DNA of 64,000 nt from Channa striata (Eukaryota; Chordata; Actinopteri; Anabantiformes; Channidae). The notes under the pieces are model-generated. The model was not told the DNA's origin. It saw only the letters and a program-made list of their open reading frames with translations, and did not search any database. Made by a program: the position numbers and the translations under genes. The DNA lies in the NCBI GenBank assembly GCA_033026295.1, contig CM065174.1, positions 1,415,001-1,479,000 on the forward strand, given 5' to 3'. This document shows, piece by piece, positions 47,821 through 61,012 of the stretch. The stretch's first letter is position 1. Each line of letters starts with the position of its first letter.

Positions 47821-50039
47821 CATTTACTGTAGATCTAAAGCATTTCAACGCTTAATTGTGCAGATGCCTCTAAATCGTTCTGTTCCTAGAAGGATGATAA
47901 TTTACTTTGGCAGTTCCAAAACACAAATCCTACATTTTCTAAAGTTGTAAATGTAAGCAAAGGTAACATTAGAGTTCCTCCTCTTTTTTCTTTTTTCACC
48001 TTGTCATTTTATTATTTGTCAGCAACTTCAACGTACTTGCAGTAGACTTTGTGCTGGCTGTGCATAAAAACTTCTGCGACTAGTATTGTCGAATGAGGCT
48101 ACGGTATGTCAATTTTATTAGTGCTTCTTCAGCAATAACACGCATCCCCTTTTAATGATGGAGTAGCAAATAAAGTGTCCCAGATGGCCCCTACTTCCTC
48201 ACGCAACCTCACGCCGCTCCTCCCTTTATCTCCTCCTGTGAAGGACACTTCCTGTTGGTGGGGAAGGGTTTTGGCTCCAACCCCCCGATGATCTGTCAGC
48301 TGCCTGGGTGCTTCAGTTTTTTTAGGTGATGATCAGTGGTGGATGAACTCCTCAAAAACGGAACAAATACACAAACAAAGCTGTAGTAAAGTAAAAGTAT
48401 AGCTGATAAGTATTAACTGATCAGTTCATCATTCACATGACCAGGTGTGAACCAGCAGAGAAGGAGGGAGGCAACGTTTTCCCATGAATCCAGTGGATGA
48501 TGTCTGAAAGTAAACCATAAGTCTCATTGGTCCGGGGTGTGTCATGAAGTCTAATGTGTCAAGTCAGTCTTTAGACCATGGAAGGTGCAGAATTTACCTC
48601 AGTCACATGGTAGTTTTGGCTTGATCAGCTCTCTGAAATTGGTCCTCAGCAGCTTTAACAAACATCTCGAAGTCTAAAACGGACGAGTGCTGCAACTCCA
48701 TGCGCCAAGTATCTCCACGTTCTCCCCATCTTGTCAATGTAGGACGCGCCCGTTCTTCTTCTCAGCAGAATCTGCGCCATGTGCGAGCGTTTAATTTGCT
48801 TTGTGCACATCACTCAACTTATTCTGCACCAAACTGGAAAAACCTTCTCTATGGTTCGGTCCCTGGCAGCCCTGACAAGTGAGAAGAGAAAGGTAAAGGC
48901 CTTCGTCAAACCGGTGCCACTCTTCTGTTCCACTTCAGAGGTTTAAATGATGTTTGCAGTGAGTTGAAGCCCTTTCAGAAAATATTTGCCTGCACTGTCA
49001 GATGCAGTTTCCATGCACTTCCAGTCTTTGAATTCCTCCTCTCTTCATTTTTAAGTTCTTTAATATTTAAAAGTTTGCAGACGGTTCTTGGTCTGGTCTT
49101 AGAAAACAGGATTTCCTAAGTTTTGGAATTAACGTTTCTTTTCATGTTTGGTTCTAAGTGTTTTCTCTGAGTTCAGATTTCAGTTTCTTTCTTTATTTGC
49201 ATGGTATTATCTTGTGCCACAGCAGCAATTCTAATCACTTCCGTGAAGCATCAGGCTCTTCGGCTGTCTGTCTAATTAGTTCAGAGCTTTTCTAACGCCG
49301 GCTGGTTTCCTGCCAGAGCTGCTGGAGACAGTAGGCCAGCTCCTTGGAATTGTTGTTTGGTGCCAGTTTCCCTCCCTGCTGCTCAGTTTGTTTAAGTGAA
49401 GGAGGCTTTTCTGGAGGGGGGCTGGGGGGGGGGGTACTTATGTGGAACTTGTGGTGAACTCTGGCAGAGTGAAGTTTCTCAAACTGCAGACAATTTTCTT
49501 ATCTCTCATTAAAGAGTCATTTTCATGTGGTGACTGTGTGTGTGCCTTTTAGTCAAGATCATTTTGTGGCTTTTCTTTATCAATTAATTGTCTCGGCAAA
49601 CACGTACATATTTGTACAAACTGAACAGCAGATTGACTGAAGGAGCCTCATACAGTAGAGATCAAATCGAGCGCTCTACAGATCGTTCTTCTTAAATTCA
49701 CCACCTCAGCGAGACACAATAGAAAAGTCAAACACCACGAGCGGTTCAGCCGTCAACTTTTAATCCAGTCCCTCGTCAGACTAGATGTGGAGATTAAAAA
49801 CACGTGAAATACTGAATCTGTTTTAGCTTCTTGTGTGGGTTGCTTGCATTGCTATTTTGACAACAGGTGACCACAAAAATGCTGCAATATGATTTCTATT
49901 TATTATTTTTTTTTACACTGTGACAAAACACAGATTGTTTTGCCACCATCCTTTTCTTGTGCAGCCCTCGCAGGGTTTGTAGCTGCCTCCTCAGCTAATT
50001 CACTCCTCAAATGCAAAGTCAACTGAGCGTCTCTGGATC
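47821..50039. other. Non-coding stretch, nothing recognised
   Basis: No gene recognised. A G-rich run (G6, then G11) lies at 49415-49434. Confidence 0.6.
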
Positions 50040-50520
50040 TGTATGCTGCGAGCAAACCTCTGTGAAATGAGCTCTAATGTGGGATTTCAGCCTTAATCTC
50101 CTAAATTAGTGAGGATAACTTAATAATGGCAAAAATCTCAACGCAGCCTTGTGGCTCCGTCCCGCTGTTTGTCAACTCCGCTGTGGCACCACGAGTGCTG
50201 CAAATGTCAGGGCAATTTCTCATTCTTCATCTGTGCTGAAATGAATTCCAGAGGCCTGGCTGTGTGGCAATAACAGCAGCCCGATCTGCCGCTTGGCTTT
50301 GCCTTTGTGTGCTAATGCCCCCCTGAGGAGGCCCAGTAGGTCTGTGTGAGGCAGCTCACTGAATGTTTGTCATAGTAATTTTACACTTCACTTCAGAAAT
50401 GATGGAGTAACATGATTTCCCTATATCCAAATTCAATAGGAGCTCAGCCGCTGTTGGCTGGTCATTTTCTAAGAGAGCTTTGAGTGTGTCCTGCACATTT
50501 CTCAGACCAGGAGGAGGCGG
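50040..50520. promoter_or_regulatory. CNE-like block
   Basis: Repeat-free sequence with GAGCTCTAATGTGGGATTTC, CCTTAATCTCCTAAATTAG, ACTTAATAATGGC, GAAATGAATTCCAGAGG, GTGTGCTAATGCCCC and ATATCCAAATTCAATAGGAG. No open frames of note. It resembles a developmental enhancer core by texture only. Confidence 0.38.
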
Positions 50521-51859
50521 CTCGGTTTTAATTTTCCCAGCGTTGAAAACATTCGATTTTGATCCTTTTTCAATGATCCAATTTTAAGGCTTTTTCTCTT
50601 ATGATCATAACTCTGAGATTGTTATGGAATCATAAACGACGTCATGTGTTATTGTTTGAGGTAGCCAGGCTAGTTTGTACAGTGTGAATTGGAAGAAGTT
50701 TTCCATTTCCTGTACTGGATCATACCCAGCAAAAATTCATAACAAACTGTTGCCCGTGGGGGGCTCAAATCCATAGGCAGTGGAGTCGGCTCCAGGATTT
50801 AGTCTTTTCCCCGTTTCTTACTGACATAAAATTGTCGACCCACAAACACTGTGACTCACAGATGCAATGCATGTAACCTCCACACACTCGGCTTTCTACC
50901 ACTTCGAGCAGCACAACTGACAGTTTGGAATTTTTCTTGCCTGTCGAGTCGGTGCCCAGCAAAGAGCCAGAGGTGAGACGTGCCAACAGGTGAGAAGTCC
51001 ACAGAAAAGAAGCGGTGCAGACAGGATGTTGGTGCAAGCGTGATGTCAGAACTGTCACTTTGTGGGAACGTAGAGTAACTCTGTTGGCTTTTTGGTGACT
51101 TTGTCGAAAAGAGCGAAGCAGAAATAGTCAGTTACTGCTTCAAAACGATGGACTCCGCAGCGAGAACATGCGTTAAAGGCAACACTGGAAAAATCCGTCT
51201 GCACTGGTCTATAGGTAAAGGTCCATGACCAGTAGAGCAGATGTTGTCTACAAAGGCCAGCAGGCATCTGTTCATATCACACGCCTTTGGTTTCACGTAC
51301 CAAAATGAGCTAGCGGGCATGGAATACGGTTTTGCTGCCAAAATACTCCAAATGAGGAATTACAAGTCTGAAAATGTAGCTGTCACGTAGGGTTGGTGTT
51401 AGGCCCAGAATGAACCTGGTTGAATTTAGTAAAACGTGTTTAAGCTGCTCTGATTTACACATACGTTCAGCAGCCTCGTGTTTGTCATGTCGTTTCTGAA
51501 TGTCTGCTAACGGTGCCTGTAAAACGACGGCGTCCTGTAAAACATCTGAGGAGACGGTCTCCATTAAAGCCCTGCTGAAGACACGAGGACAGACACGGCT
51601 CTTTAAACCTGGGTGGGACTTTTCAAAGTCGTCGCTGTTTAGGAAGTACCTGCAGGGGCTGAATTTGAAACCGTTTCCTTAAGTCTATAATATTATTATT
51701 AACCTTGTGTGTCATAAGGTTTCTGACTGTATATCACAAGCCTGTTGGTTTCTGAACAAACCTCTGCTTCCTGTCCCTCATCCTTCCGTCTGTGTACGAA
51801 TAAGTGGACTTTTCTAACCCTTTTGCTGCAGACAACTTGGCCGTGCTCATGCTGCTGAA
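50521..51859. other. Non-coding stretch, nothing recognised
   Basis: No gene recognised. Several minus-strand frames of 69-97 codons between 50765 and 51564 follow each other but differ in frame and match nothing known. I see no convincing splice joins between them. Confidence 0.5.
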
Positions 51860-52130
51860 CATCTGCAATATAATTCGGCGGATATGAGCCCTCGGTCGCA
51901 TTTATGCTTTATTGGACGTACAGTGAGAGGCATAATTTGCCATGGTGGGATTTGATTTCCACAGTGATCACAGAAAACACTGTTGGACAGCTTAATTAGT
52001 TTCATCCAGCTTCGTGCTGTGGACCGCAGCTCCTGCAGTTTTATAATAACACCAAAGATGGCTGCTGATTCAGAGGTGCACAGTGCATGGCTTTCACTTT
52101 TTTTCATCATTATCAACAAAACAAGAAATT
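51860..52130. promoter_or_regulatory. CNE-like block
   Basis: Contains GCAATATAATTCGGCG, TTTATGCTTTATTGG, GGCATAATTTGCCATGG, GGGATTTGATTTCCACAG, GCTTAATTAGTTTC and GTTTTATAATAACACC. This is dense in homeodomain and POU-like cores and free of repeats. Conservation is untested. Confidence 0.4.
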
Positions 52131-55100
52131 AATTTAAAAAATTCCAGCAGATATACTTAGTCTTTTGCTGTATGTCACTCTGAACAGATTATTACCCCAC
52201 AGAACATGTAGAGCAGATCCTCAACGTGTGTGTCATTGTCTTACTTGCAGGAACAGATTTCTTTGTTCCTGCCTGTGGGCAGAACAAAATTATCTTTGTT
52301 CAACATTTTATATGCTGAGAACAGATGCAGCGAAGAAAGACGTTTGATGGGTGTAATGTGATGAAAGTAGAACAGACTCGTCGCGGATTTGTTGTGTTTT
52401 AAAAACAGCATGTCGTAAGACTTTGGTCGGATTTGAACTCAATGCTTGTGGTGTAGATGGTTTAATTAAAGATGGTTATGGAGTAAATTGTGTGTGTGTT
52501 CATTCTGCAGACTCAGACATGTTGAACTTGACTGAGGAGTTTTTCAGGTACAGATGAGGGAGGATGTGCAGGATCTCAGTGGATACGGGGGCACAAAACG
52601 ATGGGTAACGCTGATAAGTTCCAGCCTCATCTGCCCATGGGCTGCATGCTTCATCTGTTCTCTTAATACTGCTCGCAGTAGCAGAGTCCTTCTGGTGTTG
52701 ATTCTTATTCTCCATCATGACTTTTCTCTTCAAACTACATTTGTAGCTTCTCTCTCGTCCGGGCCTGTGAATTGAACGCCCTGTGTCACTGTTACGCAAT
52801 TTAGCAAGAGGCTGCAACTGTAAAAGCTCCATCTTCAACTTGAAGTGCAGACCAGCCGTCTGTTTGGGCTTGTGTGTGGTTTAGTTTCATTGATCTTGAC
52901 AGATCACAAGGTCGTGTTGTTGTTATGCAACGAGCTCAGTTTGGTTTTATACCAGAAAGCAGGATTGAATAAAGACGCGTCCAAACGTTCGGCCTGTCAG
53001 ACACAGCAAAGGCAGAGTTAGTGAGCACGTACAGGCCTTTCATTTAACGGAAGCACAGCCGCTGCTTTGTTTCCCCGACAAAGTACAGACAGTGTAGTTC
53101 TGGAAAAGCCACACCGAGCTTGTTTTCAGCCAACTATAACTTGACTGCCAACAATTTCACTGCGAAAAAAACATCACAATACTTTCATGGCGAGTCACGT
53201 TTACACTCGCAAGTTACGAGGGCTAAAATCTGAACCCTGAAAACGGAGCAGAAACGATATTTACTGGGACTTCAGTGATGTCTATGGAGTCGCTGCTCCT
53301 CAGACTGACCTTTTCACGTGGCAGCTATCAGTTTGGACCAGGCCGGTTCAGTTTCCCCGTGTGGCTGTTGAAAAATATACATATTTAGTGCTAAATGGAA
53401 AACTCCGTTGGTGTGGTCCCTCCAGAGCACGAGCGCACGAGCTCAGACAGGCTCAGACACACACCAACACTCCGAGCTCCGGATGAATATCCGGAGTCTT
53501 GGCACTGGGGCCCACACTGAGATACAGTAAATGGCGAGCTGACTGTGGCTGCCGCACTCAGAGGCTGTCTGGATTTCACACTGCATTGACTGGGTAGTTT
53601 GTTACATGACTGACTGACTCGGGCATATTGCAGGGATTACCAGTCTACTGAAAACATGGATCAGCCAACATGGAAGTAAATTTGTATTGAGGATCTAAAC
53701 CCACAAGGTGCTCATATTCTTTATGCCGCACGACGCCTCCCACCTCCGGTACACTGAGCAGACCTCATTAAGCAGAGGATGTCGACAGCCAAACACTTCT
53801 CCGCAGGGAATGTGTTTGGGTGTGCAGCTTACAAACCAAGGACTTAATAAATAATTTGGATATACCTTTTACAATTTTCTCCAGACTGCTGGATTCATAT
53901 GCAAATATGTAAAAAAAGGTCAGCTGGGAACTTTAACAATTTCTCTGAATGCTAAGGAAAGATGTTTAATGCTAATATGTAAATGTTTTTCATTTTGCTC
54001 CTCTGTGACCCCCGAATACATTATGGATGTGGTTCATTAAACCTGTTTATGCACAAAAACTGCACTGTTGCAAAGCTGCGCCACCTTTCCGTAAAAAGAT
54101 GTCACCTGCAGCTGAGCAGGTGCTGCTCTGAGACATGGAATAATTGTGCTTTTGCAGATGTGCAGGTGTCTCGTGCTGCCCGTCGCCGTCACACATAGTT
54201 TCAGTTTGTCCATGTTTCTAAAACACGGCAGACACAGGACAGTCTTCCGCCTCAGTCAAAATATGAAGGAGTCATTTAAGGCTCTGGATCGTTGTAACTG
54301 GATGTTTCTTTGCGTTATAGATTGTGGATGCAGAGACAAACTGTGTATATGGAAAATTTCAGCTGGCTCCACAGAATCCTGTTTTAGTTCAGTGACCCCT
54401 GAGTCCCCAAATATCAGGACCATCCGGTTTTGTTTTTTGACTTTGTCCCTTGTTTTTCCAGATGTTTTAACGATATAAGAACCCGAATGATGAAATTATT
54501 GAGCATTCTCACCTGTTACCGATTAACCTCATATTAGTGGTGAGATGTTCCACCAGCTGTTTACTGGCAGGATTTCAGGTGCAGATTGCAGGTGCTATGA
54601 GAGACACTGGTTGGATCCCTGGGAAAAACCAGTAGCTCCCAGTGTGTGGAGCTGAGCTCGTTATTGGTTCTTGTTTGCTGGGGAGGAAACGTGATACTTC
54701 AGAAAGCCCGAGTCAGATCTCAGAAGCAACAGCAGTTCAATTTTATCTGCTCTTCATTATACGTGTGTTTACTCCAGCTCAGCTAATGGCCTCCTCCTAT
54801 TGGTTAAAACCTCTGCAGTGTGTAATCCTCTGGGACCTATCAGAGCTCAACGCTGTCTGGGGAGTGCTGGGCTGCATGTGCTGATGCTCTCTGCGTGGTC
54901 CGCTGGGAACTTCCATTTTCCTGAGGTGGGAAGTCAGTGAAAATGAGGAGCGTGTGTGTTTTCAGTGGTTACACGTTCAAAAGGCTGTTGAGCTTTTTAT
55001 CACTGAGTGGTAGGTAAGAATGTAGTCGAGGTTCATACAGGAAGTCATTTAGTTTTATTATCTGTCACAGTTATGAATGGTTGAACAGGGTGGTCAAACA

Positions 55101-55759
55101 TTCTACAGTATGTGCAGCAAATCTCTCTCTGCAGACTTTTGAACAACAACAGGTTTTTTTAGACCAACTAATCTTTTCTGGGTTATTTTGTCTGAGTGTC
55201 CCTGATTGCACTTTGCACCACATCAGCTGTGTGAGAAATGAGGATAATTGAAAACGTACATTTTGATGTCACCAAGTGTAAAGTCCTAGGAGGGTGTCGC
55301 AGGGAATGTAGACATTTTTTAATCCGTGGGTTTTCAGCCGGTCCTGATGCTTGGAGATGTTACTGCAACGTGTCGGAGACGCTTATAGACTCTGGACTCT
55401 GCAACATCTGCGTATGTTAACACGATGTAACCAACATACATATCTGGTGTATGAGTGAATGTCTGAGCTTCGCTAGTAAACGATACAGAATCTGTTTCTG
55501 TGGTGAATGTCAGGATCCCAAAAAATGCTGTGGTCATATCAAGTATGACACTGGGACTGTAATTTACTGCCTGCAGATAAAAACAGGAGGAGCCGACGAC
55601 CCAAACGGCAACAGGACGTCTCACCGTCTGATCGGATGTGCACAGTTTGCAGATCAGCAGCCCTACAGCAACAACTGTTGTTCATTGGCTGAATATGTGA
55701 ATGTGACAGGAGAGCAGTCGCTAAATTTATCCCCTCTTGATACATGCCCTGCACGTCTC
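52131..55759. other. Non-coding stretch, nothing recognised
   Basis: No gene recognised. A 37-nt segment at 52511-52547 has consensus splice borders and one open frame, but is too short to call. Sequence at 53860-54000, with ATATGCAAATATG and GCTAATATGTAAATG words, looks mildly CNE-like. Confidence 0.55.
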
Positions 55760-56175
55760 TCTCCCCACACCCCCATCCTCACCCCATCTATCCATCCATC
55801 CATCCGTCTCCCATCTGTCACACACACACCCACCCTCTTCTCCTTCTTCGCTTTAGTCGAAGATGCAACATGAGCAGAGCTGTTGTCGATGTGATCTGAG
55901 TGCAGCATCCCACCACTTCTGACAGTCACAATTCATCATTTTATCCATTTCTCTCACGCTCCATCCATCCATCTCTCTCTCTTATTTGTTTATTTACCAA
56001 GAGGAAGATGTGATATGAGGAAGAGATGGAGCTGACGCCAGTTTGATGCTGATTGCAACATCCCACCATTTCTGTCAGTCATAATTTATCATTTTATATG
56101 TGTCACCCCCTCGCTGCCTCTCATGATGATTTACTGAGGGGAGGATGTGATATGAGAATTAGCTTTTGCTGATGT
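55760..56175 (+). repeat. Imperfect tandem repeat, about 150-bp unit, three partial copies
   Basis: The core at 55902-55944 (GCAGCATCCCACCACTTCTG onward) matches 56055-56097 at 38 of 43 positions. The segment at 55992-56019 matches 56129-56156 at 24 of 28, with all four differences transitions; it includes the shared words ATTTAC and GATGTGATATGAG. A partial earlier copy is suggested by GAAGATGCAACATGAG at 55859. ATCC runs (55790-55806, 55961-55972) sit at equivalent places in the first two units, so the repeat may have grown from slippage and duplication. It is non-coding; the 140-codon frame ending at 55873 is unsupported. Confidence 0.75.
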
Positions 56176-56194
56176 TATCTTGTGGCGGTCCAGT

Positions 56195-56512
56195 CCTTGT
56201 GTAGCGGGGGGGCCGCTCCCCCCCAGCTGCAGTCAGAGCAGGAGATGTTCACCCCTCCGTCACGTCCAGCCCCCGCCGGAACCCAAACCAGGAAGAGATT
56301 AAGATGAAAATTTAAAAAATGCAGACAAACACACTAAATGCAAAAATACAACATTTTTGTGTTTTTTTACTACAAAGTTAGTTACCGACACAAACATTTT
56401 GTAAAGGTTCGGAAATATACAGAAATTATAGATGTAAGAATAACTATTACAAAACATGAGGAGCTCTCGGCCTTCGTGTAGCCATCAGGGGAAAAGCGGT
56501 TGGAGACCCCTG
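56195..56512. mobile_element. Possible hAT-like non-autonomous element, one end visible
   Basis: The right end reads GCGGTTGGAGACCCCTG, close to the 'GGTT-G-GACCCCTG' terminus of many vertebrate hAT-type elements. I could not find the matching inverted left end. A G8/C8 inverted segment (AGCGG and CCGCT arms) lies at 56203-56224. No transposase coding is present. Confidence 0.35.
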
Positions 56513-56999
56513 GGCTAGACAACTGGGACAGAGCATCATCTCCGTCAGAGCATCTCCAAAACATCAGGGTTCGTGACGTGTTGTCCGGATGCCGTGGTTG
56601 GTAGCTGAAAGGACAAATGGTGAACCGGTGACGGGGTCGGAGGTTGGGGTCAATGGATGGGAGGTCAAGGAAAAAGCTAAAGCCCAACAATTAACCAAGT
56701 TTAGTACCAAAGACTAAAAATGTACATCTAGATTTTCAAATTGTTCAGCATGAGCAAATGGCGTGAAACTGCCATTTGGCACCACTGTAAGCAACAGTAA
56801 CCGCTGGTCTGGTGCGACTGCGAAATGCAGTTCACTGGGTCGCATGAGAGAGCAGGGACACACGTGTTAGGACATGGAGGAGAGGACTTGAAGAGTCTGC
56901 TACAGACGACCTCAGGCCTCTCATCTGTCTTTATCTCTCTTTTAGTGTGTCACCAACCTTCTCCAACCTGTTTAAACCTGTTCATATGAAACTATGTAT
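56513..56999. other. Non-coding spacer, nothing recognised
   Basis: About 490 bp with no recognisable gene. The part nearest 57000 may belong to the LINE whose tail follows. Confidence 0.5.
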
Positions 57000-57049
57000 A
57001 AAATATGGAAGTTTCCCCACTGCGGGACAAATAAAGGTTCATCTTATCG
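57000..57049 (+). mobile_element. LINE- or SINE-like 3' tail
   Basis: GGAAGTTTCCCCACTGCGGG, then ACAAATAAAGGTTCATCTTATC. The phrase 'TTTCCCCA-TG-GGGA-AATAAAGG-T-ATCTTATC' is a common 3' end of teleost LINEs and the SINEs that borrow their tails. The body upstream is not recognisable, so this is a heavily 5'-truncated copy. Relation to the LINE at 4979 is possible but unproven. Confidence 0.7.
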
Positions 57050-57166
57050 TAAAGCTGCACTTCATCTCCACAAGGGGAAAGTCTGAAATTGTCCTTCAGC
57101 TTTTGCAGTGACGTGGTGGAATTAACCGTGTTCTAGAGTCTAATGTTCGCGCTGTTCAGGACACGG

Positions 57167-58069
<903 letters not shown>

Positions 58070-58960
58070 AAGCTTTCTCTAACCAAATCCATCGGCTGAT
58101 TCCATTTCATTAAAATGAACTAATTGTTGAGTAATTGTTATTAATGCTCCAAGGCCACAATTATTATTTTTTTATATCAACAATATTGCAGATTACCGCT
58201 GTGACCTGCAAGGCAAACTTCACACGACTGTGGGGACACGCCGACAGGCGTCACTGGGAAAAACTTTCCCAGCTTTTCCCGCTCGTAGAGAAGGACAAAG
58301 GGTGAGGAAGTGAAGAACACAATTCAATTTAAGAACTGGTGAACGTCTACAGAGGACAGCGAAAGCGAAGCAAGGCTTGTTAATCAAGCTGCTGCATTTA
58401 TTTATTCCTTCCCGTGCAATGACTTTTGTCAAAGCAGCATCATCACTGTGATTAAAATGCAATCAGTGCAAAACTGTTCAAATGGAAAAATTACAATTAT
58501 GACAGACACAAACTAAATCAAGTCTTGGAGCAAAACAGCAGCCTTCCCCAATGTGACATTAATCCCTCATGAATATTCTCCCAGACATCGTGCTGTAGGT
58601 AATCAGACTGTCAACGCGGACGTAATTATTCCTTTTACAATAAGTTACTTTACATTAGTTTTACTCTCGTTCTGTTATCTGTGAATCTGATAGAGAGGGA
58701 GCAGAGCAGTTGCGTCCATTTTTCTCTATCGTGCAAATCATTAGTCTCTGAGGGAAAATGTGCATATTTCTAAATAATAGAAATGGAAGTTTTTTCTCTT
58801 TAGTTTTTTGCAGTAATCGTACAAAAATCATTATTTTTAATGGAGCAAAGGCACTGTGCCATTCCCACTCTTATTAACGACCCTCATATTGTTTATTAAT
58901 AGGAGCGTTGTAGCAGTTTATAGCAGCAGCCAAGACATGTGATGCTCAATTACAGCTTTT
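58070..58960. promoter_or_regulatory. Long CNE-like block
   Basis: Nearly 900 bp with enhancer-like texture: TTTCATTAAAATGAAC, GAGTAATTGTTATTAATGC, GGCCACAATTATTATT, TGATTAAAATGCAATCAG, CATTAATCCCTCATGAATAT, GACGTAATTATTCC, CAAATCATTAGTCTC, TCTTATTAACGACC and GTTTATTAATAGGAGCG. No repeats and only one short open frame (58220-58462, minus) are present. It is the strongest CNE candidate in the window by eye. Conservation is untested. Confidence 0.45.
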
Positions 58961-59800
58961 GGCAAACGGAACATTTCAGAGAAGAAGCTTTGGATGGAAC
59001 CAAAACATATAGTATAAAGCGGACTTTTTTTCATAACTACCGTGCTAATTCTTGCTGGTGACTTTCCTCATGGCATCTGTTTTTGTTGCGTTTCTAATAT
59101 TTGTTACAGTCAGCACACCCACATATTCACTGACATGCATGTCCACATGGCTGCACATTTACAGACGCGCACAGTCGGCCGGTGCCATCTGTTGATCTAC
59201 AGTGGATGAGCCTGCAGGTGGGAGCCGCCTCATCTCTCGCTCACACACACAAGCTGCGATGTGCCAGTGTCTCGGGGCCGAGTGTGACGAGGTGTCAAAG
59301 TGTTTCTCCCTGCCTGCCAAGCGTATCTGTCTCTCTCTTCTCGGTTCGGTCTCCTGTCTGTCTACGACGTCCCACCGTTTCAGCAGCAGCCGACCAATAA
59401 AATGATCACGCAAGTTTATCACTACAACCGGCGCTAAAAATAGGGCTGGAGCAACAGTTAGACGTGTCCATTTCCTTCCTCGTATCGTACAGAGGAAGAT
59501 TAAATCAACTGCATCAAATGATAATGACCACAAACGTTCAATGTTCATTACCTCCGAACATGTGGATAAAGTCAAGCATCCACATGCTTTTAACAACCTC
59601 TGGTTCTGAGTAAGGGACTGATCACTGTGGGTGATCACCTCTGCTTCCTGTTTTAATGTTGAATTACAATTTATTTGTAAGACACTTTTTAATCATAAGT
59701 CTATAATTTCAATCACCCACTCGCTGCCTTGTGTTAGACCCAGACAGTCATGGGTCTGTGCTTGATGTTCCACGTGTACAATAAAGCCGTTTATGGTCAC
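58961..59800. other. Non-coding stretch, nothing recognised
   Basis: No gene recognised. The minus-strand frame at 59159-59638 (159 codons) overlaps two plus-strand frames, starts and ends without splice or promoter context, and matches no known family. Confidence 0.55.
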
Positions 59801-59890
59801 GGAGTGGTAACCACTGCTGTCTCACAGGCGGCAGCGTGTCTGTGTGGAGTTCATATGTTCTCCCTGCTCGTGTTGACGTACTCCGGTTTG
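59801..59890 (-). repeat. Dispersed repeat tail, opposite-strand fragment
   Basis: Plus-strand text GGAGTGGTAACCACTGCTGT, CTCACAGG, then TGTGTGGAGTTCATATGTTC and TGTTGACGTACTCCGG. This is the reverse complement of the tail module of the repeat at 35189-35514, and similar to 8105-8250. Only the tail is retained. Confidence 0.6.
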
Positions 59891-60030
59891 TGTCTATTTA
59901 AACATGTATTTAAAATGTGCAATGACTCATTCAAAAACCGCAGTTATACATCTACATCATGCATAAATCCAATGAGGGAGTGGGAGAAAGTGAAGGGAAG
60001 TGGCCTTCTCCAGGTTGTGGCTGAATGAAC

Positions 60031-60131
60031 GCACCTGAGCCAGGTCATCAGCAGTGGAAAGTGCAGGATTAGTGGGGAAACGAGCGGCGCGGGGGTCCTC
60101 GAGGACCACGATGGAGAACTGCTGCTCTACT
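60031..60131 (+). repeat. Dispersed repeat ending in CTGCTCT, copy 2
   Basis: GCACCTGAGCCAGGTCATCA, GCAGTGGAAAGTGCAGGATT, a GGGGAAACGAGCGGCGCG segment, CCTCGAGGACCACGATGGAG and AACTGCTGCTCTACT. Block order and spacing parallel the copy at 37149-37272, especially the CAGGT, AGCAGTGG, CCTCGAGGA and CTGCTCT words. Confidence 0.6.
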
Positions 60132-60533
60132 GTATGTGGCCCAACTCACAGTCCATGTGACGGCAATATGTTTAGGCCAGTTTGACCAAGGAAAATTCAT
60201 TTTACACATCCAGCGTAAGAGCCGGGATAGAGCCCAGCTCCCCACACCCCTGTGAAAGCAGGATGGATACGACGTGTGTTTGTAGTATTTTATTGCCGCA
60301 GATGCAGCCAATTTTAGACAAAGCAAAATACAATATCCCCACTCCAAAAAAAAGCCAAATGTCAAAATAATTTGTGCTGCGGATTGTTTTACACGCACAT
60401 GAACACAAAGTCAAAAAGTAAACACTCACACACTCCGTCCATCTTCTCCTGAGCTGCAGCCCAGTTTTCCAGCCAGTCTGTGCGTGTCTGCTTATTTTGG
60501 TGAACCCAGCATGAGTGTGTGCACGTGTCAGAG

Positions 60534-60538
<5 letters not shown>
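60132..60538. other. Non-coding spacer, nothing recognised
   Basis: No gene recognised. Minus-strand frames of 109-149 codons here are partly translations of the adjacent GT array and are unsupported. Confidence 0.55.

Positions 60539-60567
<29 letters not shown>
60539..60567. repeat. (GT)n microsatellite
   Basis: Uninterrupted GT run of about 14 units. Confidence 0.96.
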
Positions 60568-60570
<3 letters not shown>

Positions 60571-60987
60571 GTGCCATCTGTTAAAATATTGAGTAGAACA
60601 GACCAGTATTATTCCCACAATCCCTCCCCTGCTGTCCCCTCTCACAGTCATCCTCTACTCTTTTCATCTTCATCCCCACATTAATCTCTGTAGCTGGCTA
60701 ACTTTCCCCTCGACCATCTTTTTTTTCCTCTTCATCCACACATTCTCCTTTTGGCCCAAGGCTGTTTATCTTGCAGCACCACCAGATGCACCATATCTGA
60801 AGGTAAACAACAGCATCATCAGCAAATCGCTGCACGAGAAACACATTTACATATTTTTCCACAACATGTTACACAACGTCCTCGTTCTACTTGAGTTGTT
60901 TGGATTCAGCTGGTTAATATATTTATTCCAGATCTTATGCAGCATTGTTGCCTGTTTTGTCTGACTCCTGTAGTTCACTGCTGTAGC
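60568..60987. other. Non-coding spacer, nothing recognised
   Basis: No gene recognised. A pyrimidine-rich segment runs from about 60620 to 60750. Confidence 0.55.
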
Positions 60988-61012
60988 GTGTGTGTGTGTG
61001 TGTGTGTGTGTG
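60988..61012. repeat. (GT)n microsatellite
   Basis: Uninterrupted GT run of about 12 units. Confidence 0.96.

Noticed and set aside
50765..51564. Run of minus-strand frames that might be exons
   Set aside because: They overlap in different frames, share no splice junctions and match no family.
59159..59638. 159-codon open frame on the minus strand
   Set aside because: Overlaps two plus-strand frames, no known motif and no supporting signals.
60202..60651. 149-codon minus-strand frame with a His-Thr repeat
   Set aside because: The His-Thr stretch is simply the translated GT array at 60539-60567.
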